In this document: one piece after another, positions 1 through 5,029 of the stretch
Layout: each line of letters begins with the position of its first letter
How positions within the stretch are numbered: the stretch's first letter is position 1
Assembly: GCA_903854075.1 (NCBI GenBank)
Contig: CAINVI010000142.1
Coordinates: 1 to 11,444, forward strand
DNA length: 11,444 nucleotides
Reading direction: 5' to 3'
Origin: Candidatus Pollutiaquabacter sp.
Lineage (GTDB): Bacteria > Bacteroidota > Bacteroidia > AKYH767-A > 2013-40CM-41-45
Position numbers and translations under genes: made by a program
The notes under the pieces: model-generated
Databases searched by the model: none
Seen by the model: the letters and a program-made list of their open reading frames with translations, nothing else
Told to the model about the DNA's origin: nothing

Positions 1-66
1 GGATGGAACAAATATTCCGTTATCAATCTTAAATACCACCACCAGGTAGTTTGCACAAAGAAATAG
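1..66 (+). CDS. ftsQ: FtsQ/DivIB cell division protein, C-terminal end (partial)
   Basis: The window opens inside a reading frame (frame 1) that runs 21 codons to a TAG at 64-66. It encodes a tail beginning GWNKYSVINLKYHHQVV and ending CTKK. This pattern, a W-x-KY motif, then INL-x-Y and a QVV strand before a short basic tail, resembles the last beta strands of Bacteroidota FtsQ. FtsQ is a single-pass inner-membrane protein of the divisome that links early and late division proteins. The stop lies 2 bp before the ftsA ATG, which matches the usual ftsQ-ftsA order and suggests translational coupling. Only about 21 residues are visible, so the call rests on this short match plus position. Confidence 0.75.
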   Translation, partial: GWNKYSVINLKYHHQVVCTKK

Positions 67-68
67 TT

Positions 69-1373
69 ATGGAGAATTCACCCATCGTAGTAGGACTTGA
101 CATCGGCACCACGAAGATCTGTACCATCGTAGGCCGCAGGAATGAACACGGAAAAATCGATATCCTCGGATACGGTAAGGCCGAATCGCTGGGCGTCAGT
201 CGCGGTGTTGTGACCAACATCGGTTTGACCATCGATTCTATCCGTAAATCCTTGCAGGAAGCTTCTGCAAAGTCACAGGTGGATATTGCCAAAGTTTTCG
301 TGGGTATTGCCGGGCAACATATCAAGAGCCTGCAGCACCACGGTATGGTGACCCGCCGTTCCGGCGATGATGAGATCACCCAGGAAAGTATTGATGCCAT
401 TGTGCAGGATATGCTCAAGTTGGCCATGCCTCCCGGCGAACAGATCATTCATGTGATTCCACAGGAATATATCGTCGACAATGAAACGGGTATCAAAAAC
501 CCGATTGGTATGGCCGGCGTTCGCCTGGAAGCTAATTGTCATATTATTACCGGACAAGTTACCGCAGTTAAGAACATCAATCGTTGCGTTCAACAAGCCG
601 GATTGGATATTGAAGGCTTGCACCTGGAGCCGCTGGCTTCTGCGGATGCAGTATTATCTGCCGAAGAAAAAGAAGCCGGCGTTTGTCTGGTCGATATAGG
701 CGGTGGTACCACGGATATAGCTATTTTCCAGGACGGCGTACTTCGCCATACGGCTGTAATTCCGTTCGGTGGAAATGTAATCACCGATGACATCAAAGAA
801 GGTTGTTCCATCCTGAAGAATCAGGCGGAAAAACTTAAAATGAAGTTCGGTTCTGCGCTTGCTTCTTCCGAGCAGGACAATGAAATTGTCTCGATTCCAA
901 GTCTTCGTGGTCGTGCGCCGCGTGAAATCCGTGTCCGAAATCTGTCTTCCATCATTCAGGCCCGAATGGAAGAGATTATCGATTACGTATTTTATGAAAT
1001 TGTGCACTCTGGCTACGAGAAGAAACTCATTGATGGAATCGTAATCACCGGCGGAGGCGCGTTGCTGAAACACCTTCCGCAACTCGTAGAATACCGCACC
1101 GGAAAAGATACACGAATCGGTTATCCGAACGAGCACATCGCTAAAGGCGCCGATGAAGTGAAAAGTCCAATGTTCGCTACCGCAGTAGGATTGGTCATCA
1201 AAGGTTATCAGGACCTCGACCGTCGTAATGCAGTCGCCTCCGGACAAGTCACCGCTAATATCACGAAAGAGAAAGATTTATCGAAGATCGCACAGCCGAG
1301 CGATGAGCCGCGTTGGTTTGATTCACTCAAAAAATTCTTTACCGAAGAGGAAGAAGACAAAAAACTGCGATAA
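69..1373 (+). CDS. ftsA: Cell division protein FtsA
   Basis: This 434-residue protein is an actin-like ATPase that tethers FtsZ filaments to the inner membrane and recruits later divisome proteins. The actin-fold motifs are in order: phosphate-1 GLDIGTTK at residues 9-16, phosphate-2 DIGGGTTD at 209-216, and the adenosine motif ITGGGALL at 326-333. The SHS2/1C subdomain lies between the first two, about residues 85-165. The C-terminus has an amphipathic stretch, WFDSLKKFF at 416-424, likely the membrane-targeting helix. It is followed by an acidic EEEED run and a basic tail, so the helix is not at the extreme end. I chose the ATG at 69 because the protein then begins a few residues before the conserved IVVGLDIGT strand. 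An in-frame TTG at 51 would overlap ftsQ and add only MHKEIV. ftsZ follows after 66 bp. Confidence 0.96.
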   Translation: MENSPIVVGLDIGTTKICTIVGRRNEHGKIDILGYGKAESLGVSRGVVTNIGLTIDSIRKSLQEASAKSQVDIAKVFVGIAGQHIKSLQHHGMVTRRSGDDEITQESIDAIVQDMLKLAMPPGEQIIHVIPQEYIVDNETGIKNPIGMAGVRLEANCHIITGQVTAVKNINRCVQQAGLDIEGLHLEPLASADAVLSAEEKEAGVCLVDIGGGTTDIAIFQDGVLRHTAVIPFGGNVITDDIKEGCSILKNQAEKLKMKFGSALASSEQDNEIVSIPSLRGRAPREIRVRNLSSIIQARMEEIIDYVFYEIVHSGYEKKLIDGIVITGGGALLKHLPQLVEYRTGKDTRIGYPNEHIAKGADEVKSPMFATAVGLVIKGYQDLDRRNAVASGQVTANITKEKDLSKIAQPSDEPRWFDSLKKFFTEEEEDKKLR

Positions 1374-1417
1374 TCATCATTACAGAAGTAAGATTTCGAA
1401 CCACACAACCCCAAGCC

Positions 1418-1428
1418 TTAACAGTTAA
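1418..1428. repeat. 11-bp inverted repeat upstream of ftsZ
   Basis: TTAACAGTTAA is a perfect 5-1-5 inverted repeat in the ftsA-ftsZ gap, ending 11 bp before the ftsZ ATG. The single-base centre is too small for an RNA hairpin loop, so any role would be as a protein-binding site on DNA. It is AT-rich and short, so chance is a serious possibility. No clear promoter element accompanies it. Confidence 0.3.
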
Positions 1429-1439
1429 ACATCCTACCC

Positions 1440-2972
1440 ATGGAATTCGATTTGCAGCGTGAGCAGACCTCTATCATTAAAGTCATCGGAGTCGGTGGCG
1501 GTGGCAGTAATGCCGTGAACCACATGTACCGCCAGGGAATCAAAGGCGTTGAATTCGTCGTATGTAATACTGACGATCAGGCATTGAAGATTTCTCCGGT
1601 TCCTACCAAGATCCAGTTGGGAGAAAGCCTGACCAATGGTCGTGGTGCCGGATCAATTCCGGAAGTTGGACGAAATGCAGCCATCGAAACCATTGATGAT
1701 CTCAAGAAGGTACTATTGGATAATACTCATATGGTATTTATCACCGCCGGAATGGGTGGAGGTACCGGTACCGGCGCAGCCCCTGTCATCGCTCAAGCAG
1801 CGCGTGAACTCGGTATTCTTACCGTAGCTATTGTAACGATGCCGTTCGATTTTGAAGGTAAAAAGCGTAAGCAGCAGGCCGACGAAGGTATCGAGCAGTT
1901 GAAAAAGAATGTAGATTCCATACTGGTCATCCGCAACGAACGTCTGCGTGAAATGTTCGGCAACCTCAAGTTGTCACAGGCATTCTCTAATGCTGATGAT
2001 GTCTTGACAACGGCCGCTAAAGGAATCGCTGAAATCATTACCGTTACCGGACATATCAATGTCGATTTTGAAGATGTGAAAACGGCTGTGCAGGACAGTG
2101 GTAATGCGATCATGGGTTCAGCGGCTGCTGAAGGTGAAAGCCGGGCAATCATGGCCGTGGAACAAGCACTTGCATCTCCGCTGCTGAATGATAATAATAT
2201 CAAAGGCGCTCGCTATATCCTGATGAATATTTCTTCCGGAACTCGTGAAGTAACGATGGATGAAATCGGAGAAATCACCGACTATATCCAGGATCAGGCC
2301 GGACTTACTGCTGATATCATCTGGGGTAATTGCTACGATGAAACACTTGGCGACAAGCTCAGCGTTACCATTATTGCGACCGGTTTTAAAACCCGTGAAG
2401 AGCAAGGAGCTGAAATCTCGCACCGCGAGCGTACCAATACGAAAGTGTATGTGATGGATCAGGACACTACGCCGGAGGCGGCTCCTGTAGCTAATGCTCC
2501 AGTGCAAGAAACGATAACATCCGAAGCGATGGAGCCGGTATTGGTGTCTCCGCAACTGTCAGTCACGCCAACCGCAGAAGATGATAGTCAGTTCACCTTC
2601 GAGTTTACCGTGGCCAATACAGCTGCTGAAACTCCGATGATGTCAACTGAGATGGATGCAGAGATAGAATTACGTCGTGATACTCAGGTGACCGACCTTC
2701 ATGCTCCGGAACAAGAGGAGGATATGGAAGATGATTATTTCAAGAAGTCGCGCGAACGCCTTGCGCGCCTCAAAAGCTTGAACTACCGTCTTGGAAACGG
2801 CAATCTGTCCGAGTTGGAACGTGAACCGGCGTATAAGCGCAAGAACGTACGACTTGATTCGGTTCCGCACTCCAGTGAGTCCAATGTTTCACGCTATACG
2901 TTGTCTAACGAGGAGGAAAAAAAGCCGCAAATCCGTTCTAACAACTCGTTTTTACACGATAACGTAGATTAA
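1440..2972 (+). CDS. ftsZ: Cell division GTPase FtsZ
   Basis: This 510-residue tubulin homologue polymerises into the cytokinetic Z-ring. The GTPase domain carries GVGGGGSNAVNHM at residues 17-29 and the tubulin signature GGGTGTGA at 106-113. The T7 synergy loop is NVDFEDV at 207-213, whose D209 and D212 complete the neighbouring subunit's active site. The conserved fold ends near residue 320. A variable, acidic, disorder-like linker of about 110 residues follows (about 322-430). The tail then becomes basic (SRERLARLKSLNYR) and continues through PAYKRKNVRL to the end peptide IRSNNSFLHDNVD. That end peptide is the Bacteroidota form and is unlike the proteobacterial DxPxFLR tail that binds FtsA and ZipA. 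The protein is longer than the common 380-400 residues because of the linker and tail. The ATG at 1440 gives the standard FDL...EQTSIIKVIGVGG N-terminus. It is the last dcw gene here. Confidence 0.97.
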   Translation: MEFDLQREQTSIIKVIGVGGGGSNAVNHMYRQGIKGVEFVVCNTDDQALKISPVPTKIQLGESLTNGRGAGSIPEVGRNAAIETIDDLKKVLLDNTHMVFITAGMGGGTGTGAAPVIAQAARELGILTVAIVTMPFDFEGKKRKQQADEGIEQLKKNVDSILVIRNERLREMFGNLKLSQAFSNADDVLTTAAKGIAEIITVTGHINVDFEDVKTAVQDSGNAIMGSAAAEGESRAIMAVEQALASPLLNDNNIKGARYILMNISSGTREVTMDEIGEITDYIQDQAGLTADIIWGNCYDETLGDKLSVTIIATGFKTREEQGAEISHRERTNTKVYVMDQDTTPEAAPVANAPVQETITSEAMEPVLVSPQLSVTPTAEDDSQFTFEFTVANTAAETPMMSTEMDAEIELRRDTQVTDLHAPEQEEDMEDDYFKKSRERLARLKSLNYRLGNGNLSELEREPAYKRKNVRLDSVPHSSESNVSRYTLSNEEEKKPQIRSNNSFLHDNVD

Positions 2973-2978
2973 TTTTTT

Positions 2979-2990
2979 TTCGCCGGCGAA
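2979..2990. repeat. 12-bp perfect palindrome after ftsZ
   Basis: TTCGCCGGCGAA reads identically on both strands. It begins at the end of an eight-T run that starts right at the ftsZ stop codon. As RNA it has no loop, so it is a poor terminator; a true terminator lies about 70 bp further on. It may be a protein-binding site or chance. Confidence 0.3.
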
Positions 2991-3058
2991 CCTGTTCATC
3001 CCGCTTCCCCAAGTCCTGATAGTGTTCGATACGGCATTTGTCTCATACCATGAGCAAC

Positions 3059-3083
3059 GCCCTCCTGAGAAGGAGGGCTTTTT
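3059..3083 (+). terminator. Intrinsic terminator closing the fts cluster
   Basis: An 8-bp perfect stem, GCCCTCCT (3059-3066) with AGGAGGGC (3071-3078), encloses a GAGA tetraloop of the stable GNRA type. A run of five T follows directly at 3079-3083. It lies 87 nt after the ftsZ stop and just before the promoter-like element of the next gene, so it marks the transcriptional end of the division cluster. Confidence 0.9.
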
Positions 3084-3095
3084 CATTTTGTTACG

Positions 3096-3103
3096 TACTT
3101 TTG
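3096..3103 (+). promoter_or_regulatory. Putative -7 promoter element of the YqeY gene
   Basis: TACTTTTG fits the Bacteroidota -7 consensus TAnnTTTG exactly and sits 19 bp before the ATG at 3123, so any leader would be very short. I see no TTG-type -33 element at the expected 19-21 bp distance; that position is occupied by the upstream terminator hairpin. The promoter is therefore supported by one element and by location only. Confidence 0.5.
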
Positions 3104-3122
3104 CCATTCAAACAGTCAGCCC

Positions 3123-3569
3123 ATGAGCTTCGAAGAAAAAATCAACGCGGATTTGAAGACCGCGATGCTTGCCAAGCAGGAAGTTGCCGTACGCGGATTG
3201 CGCGCAATAAAACAGGCGATTCTCCTAGCGAAAACCTCCGGCGGAGGCACCGTCACACCGGAAGAAGAAGTAAAAATGCTGCAGAAGCTCGTCAAACAAC
3301 GGAAAGAGTCTGCAGAAGTTTTTCAGCAACAAGGACGACAAGATCTCGCGCAGCCGGAATTGGAAGAGATTGCTGTCATTGAAAAGTACCTGCCGCAAAT
3401 GATGAGTGAAGATGAAATCCGTGAAGTGGTGAAAGCGGCCATCGCGCAAACGGGCGCATCAACACCTCAGGAGATGGGTAAAGTCATGGGTGTTGTGACC
3501 AAGCAGCTCGCGGGGAAAGCCGATAATAAATTGGTTTCCCAGCTCGTAAAACAGCTTCTGGGTGCTTAG
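3123..3569 (+). CDS. GatB/YqeY domain-containing protein
   Basis: This 148-residue soluble, helix-rich protein is a stand-alone member of the YqeY family. The family is related to the tail domain of GatB, the subunit of the Asp/Glu-tRNA amidotransferase that helps bind tRNA. Landmarks are the N-terminal helix EEKINADLKTAMLAKQ, the central QRKESAEVF (about residues 59-67) followed by YLPQMMSEDEI, and the C-terminal MGKVMGVVTKQLAGKAD with the closing VSQLVKQLLG. The length of about 150 residues is standard, and the ATG at 3123 fits the family N-terminus. Stand-alone YqeY proteins have no settled role; a tRNA-related function is inferred from the GatB homology. A terminator lies on each side of the gene, so it appears to be transcribed on its own. 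Confidence 0.9.
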   Translation: MSFEEKINADLKTAMLAKQEVAVRGLRAIKQAILLAKTSGGGTVTPEEEVKMLQKLVKQRKESAEVFQQQGRQDLAQPELEEIAVIEKYLPQMMSEDEIREVVKAAIAQTGASTPQEMGKVMGVVTKQLAGKADNKLVSQLVKQLLGA

Positions 3570-3582
3570 AAGGGCTTTTTTT
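3553..3582 (+). terminator. Possible intrinsic terminator of the YqeY gene
   Basis: AGCTTCT (3553-3559) can pair with AGAAGGGCT (3568-3576) if two G residues bulge, giving about 7 bp, followed by a run of seven T (3576-3582). The hairpin overlaps the stop codon at 3567-3569. It is imperfect and weaker than the two other terminators nearby. Confidence 0.5.
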
Positions 3583-3590
3583 ACAAATAC

Positions 3591-3620
3591 TTGTAAAATA
3601 TTTTTGGATTATTACCTTTG
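3591..3620 (+). promoter_or_regulatory. Bacteroidota-type promoter of the cold-shock gene
   Basis: A TTG at 3591-3593 (-33) is separated by 19 bp from TACCTTTG at 3613-3620, an exact match to the -7 consensus TAnnTTTG. Both elements and the spacing fit the primary sigma factor of Bacteroidota. The expected start of transcription is a few bases downstream, near 3626, leaving a leader of about 78 nt. An 11-bp inverted repeat, GGTGA-G-TCACC (3620-3630), overlaps the last base of the -7 element and the expected start. Confidence 0.65.
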
Positions 3621-3624
3621 GTGA

Positions 3625-3674
3625 GTCACCTGAAAACTAGTTTGTTAACTGCAGGATGCTCCATTACAGGTGAC
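3625..3674 (+). promoter_or_regulatory. Structured 5' leader of the cold-shock mRNA
   Basis: GTCACCTG (3625-3632) is the exact reverse complement of CAGGTGAC (3667-3674). The two could form an 8-bp stem closing a 34-nt loop. The loop contains a small secondary hairpin, AGTT/AACT around a TGTT loop. The stem would begin at or very near the predicted 5' end of the transcript and end about 30 nt before the start codon. Cold-shock genes in other bacteria often carry long leaders that refold with temperature, so a regulatory role is plausible. Neither the start site nor any structural switch is proven. Confidence 0.45.
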
Positions 3675-3703
3675 GGGTATTTTGCAAAATAATTTATTAC
3701 CAC

Positions 3704-3898
3704 ATGAAAACAGGAACTGTAAAGTTCTTCAATGAATCCAAAGGCTATGGCTTCATTGTGTCGGACGAAACGAAAAAAGAGGTATTCGTGCACCACAGCG
3801 GACTCCTCGAAAAAGTCCGTGAAAACGATCGCGTAGAATTCGAAGAAATGGACGGCCGCAAGGGCGTCAATGCTGTAAACGTTAAACGCGTACAGTAA
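3704..3898 (+). CDS. Cold-shock domain protein (CspA family)
   Basis: This 64-residue protein is a single cold-shock domain, a five-stranded OB fold that binds single-stranded RNA and DNA and acts as an RNA chaperone. It opens with MKTGTVKFFNESKGYGFI, which contains the RNP1 motif KGYGFI (residues 13-18). RNP2 follows as VFVHH (27-31), with the aromatic and His residues that stack on bases present. Length and motif spacing are normal for the family. The gene has its own promoter, leader and strong terminator, so it is monocistronic. The structured leader suggests post-transcriptional control, but the sequence alone does not show whether the gene is cold-induced or constitutive. Confidence 0.95.
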   Translation: MKTGTVKFFNESKGYGFIVSDETKKEVFVHHSGLLEKVRENDRVEFEEMDGRKGVNAVNVKRVQ

Positions 3899-3920
3899 TT
3901 CGATTTTACGGAAACGAATG

Positions 3921-3953
3921 AGCGGGAACCTCCACAGGTTCCCGCTTTTTTTT
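3921..3953 (+). terminator. Strong intrinsic terminator after the cold-shock gene
   Basis: An 11-bp perfect stem, AGCGGGAACCT (3921-3931) with AGGTTCCCGCT (3936-3946), encloses a CCAC loop. A run of eight T (3946-3953) follows. It starts 22 nt after the stop codon. It insulates the cold-shock gene from the glycan operon downstream. Confidence 0.95.
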
Positions 3954-3964
3954 ATCCCGTTTTC

Positions 3965-3985
3965 CGGTCAAAAGTGCGGTCAAAA
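3965..3985 (+). repeat. Tandem CGGTCAAAA direct repeat upstream of the ROK kinase
   Basis: CGGTCAAAA occurs at 3965-3973 and again at 3977-3985, a 12-bp period close to one helical turn. It lies just upstream of the promoter-like stretch before the five-gene run, where a regulator might bind. No regulator gene is visible in the window. It could also be chance. Confidence 0.35.
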
Positions 3986-3987
3986 TT

Positions 3988-3998
3988 TACTATTTTGT
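3988..3998 (+). promoter_or_regulatory. Weak candidate promoter for the glycan catabolism operon
   Basis: TACTATTTTG (3988-3997) resembles the Bacteroidota -7 element but fits TAnnTTTG only with a one-base shift, and no TTG lies at a convincing -33 distance. Because the region directly follows a strong terminator and precedes a five-gene run, a promoter must exist between about 3954 and 4063. This is the best candidate I see. Confidence 0.3.
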
Positions 3999-4063
3999 AA
4001 TCGTTTAGTCAGTGCGTGCGGAGCCAATATTATGTTCCTTTCGCTGATTATCGACAATATAGT

Positions 4064-5026
4064 ATGTCCACTTCCTTTTCCCAGCGTGTTGTTGCCGCAG
4101 TTGATATCGGCGGGACCAATACAGTGTTTGCACTTGTCGATCGCCAAGGTGTCATTCATCGACGCGGTTCCTTGCCAACACGCTCCGCAACTACTGCGCA
4201 GGCATATATCGCTTCGGTCAGTGATGCCATCACTAGCAATTCTTCCGAATTTCAAATCGTAGCCGTCGGAGTCGGCGCTCCCAATGGAAATTATTTCAAT
4301 GGTACTATTGAGTTCGCACCGAATCTCCCCTGGCAAGGCATCATTCGTCTGGCCGATGAATTTAGTGCCCGGATGAATGTTCCCGCATTTGTTACCAATG
4401 ACGCAAATGCCGCTGCGCTGGGCGAAATGTATTTTGGTGCCGCCAAAGAGACGAAAGATTTTATTTTCATCACACTCGGTACAGGACTGGGAAGTGGTCT
4501 AGTCGTAAACGGCGAACTGGTTTACGGTCATGACGGATTTGCCGGGGAACTTGGACATACAATAATTTTACAGCATGGCCGGCCTTGCGGATGCGGACGA
4601 AGAGGCTGTCTTGAGCAATATTGCAGCGCAACCGGACTGGTTAAAACCTATCGAGAAATCCTGCTTACTTCTGATCCTGATCGGACGACTGCCGTAACCG
4701 ATGAGTCGATTACTTCAAAGGCGGTCTTCGACAAAGCCATGAACGGGGATGAAGCTGCATTCTATGCGTTCAATTACACTGGCGAACTGCTCGGTTTTGC
4801 GCTCGCCAATAGCGTGGCTTACACCAGCCCGTCTGCGATTTTTCTTTTTGGAGGATTGGCCAATGCCGGCGAATTACTTTTTACGCCGACAATGATCAGT
4901 TTCGAAAAAAACCTCCTCTCTATTTACCGAAATAAAGTCAAATTACTTCCTTCCGGACTACCAGAGAATGATGCGCCACTCCTTGGTGCTGCTTCGCTGG
5001 CCTGGAATGAACTGGAAAAACGTTAA
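4064..5026 (+). CDS. ROK-family sugar kinase (glucokinase or GlcNAc/mannose kinase type)
   Basis: This 320-residue cytoplasmic kinase would phosphorylate a hexose with ATP. The N-terminal ATP-binding motif DIGGTNT is at residues 14-20. The catalytic Asp is D113 in TNDANAAALGE, and the second phosphate loop is GTGLGSG at 139-145. The ROK signature spans about 162-187: sugar-contacting E162 and H165 in GELGH, then CGCGRRGCLEQ, whose C175, C177 and C182 together with H165 form the zinc site. There is no N-terminal DNA-binding domain, so it is a kinase rather than a NagC/XylR-type repressor. I chose the ATG at 4064 because it places DIGGTNT at the usual distance from the start. An in-frame GTG at 4016 would add 16 residues with no family resemblance. 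The GH20 gene starts 3 bp after the stop. Given that context, GlcNAc or mannose is the most likely substrate, but glucose cannot be excluded. Confidence 0.9.
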   Translation: MSTSFSQRVVAAVDIGGTNTVFALVDRQGVIHRRGSLPTRSATTAQAYIASVSDAITSNSSEFQIVAVGVGAPNGNYFNGTIEFAPNLPWQGIIRLADEFSARMNVPAFVTNDANAAALGEMYFGAAKETKDFIFITLGTGLGSGLVVNGELVYGHDGFAGELGHTIILQHGRPCGCGRRGCLEQYCSATGLVKTYREILLTSDPDRTTAVTDESITSKAVFDKAMNGDEAAFYAFNYTGELLGFALANSVAYTSPSAIFLFGGLANAGELLFTPTMISFEKNLLSIYRNKVKLLPSGLPENDAPLLGAASLAWNELEKR

Positions 5027-5029
5027 CGC

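Noticed and set aside
51..68. Alternative TTG start for ftsA adding MHKEIV
   Set aside because: It overlaps the ftsQ reading frame, uses a rare start codon and adds residues that do not belong to the conserved FtsA N-terminus; the ATG at 69 fits better.
654..1247. 197-codon antisense open frame inside ftsA
   Set aside because: It is a mirror of the ftsA codons with no recognisable domain, start context or promoter; ftsA itself is clearly coding.
2941..2980. T-run at the ftsZ stop codon as a terminator
   Set aside because: Only a 4-bp CGTT/AACG stem can be drawn upstream; the hairpin at 3059-3083 is far stronger.
3038..3382. 114-codon open frame overlapping the terminator and the YqeY gene
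   Set aside because: It reads through the terminator hairpin and lies out of frame with a well-recognised gene; the protein is low-complexity and Arg-rich, as expected of a shadow frame.
3678..3685. GTATTTTG as a second -7 element close to the cold-shock ATG
   Set aside because: It does not match TAnnTTTG in register and lacks a -33 partner, whereas the element at 3613-3620 has both.
4016..4063. Alternative GTG start for the ROK kinase
   Set aside because: The 16 extra residues do not resemble ROK N-termini, and the ATG at 4064 gives normal spacing to DIGGTNT. It remains possible only if the transcript starts near the candidate element at 3988-3998.
3918..4262. 114-codon open frame over the terminator and the ROK start
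   Set aside because: It spans a strong terminator stem and overlaps the kinase in another frame, with no family resemblance.
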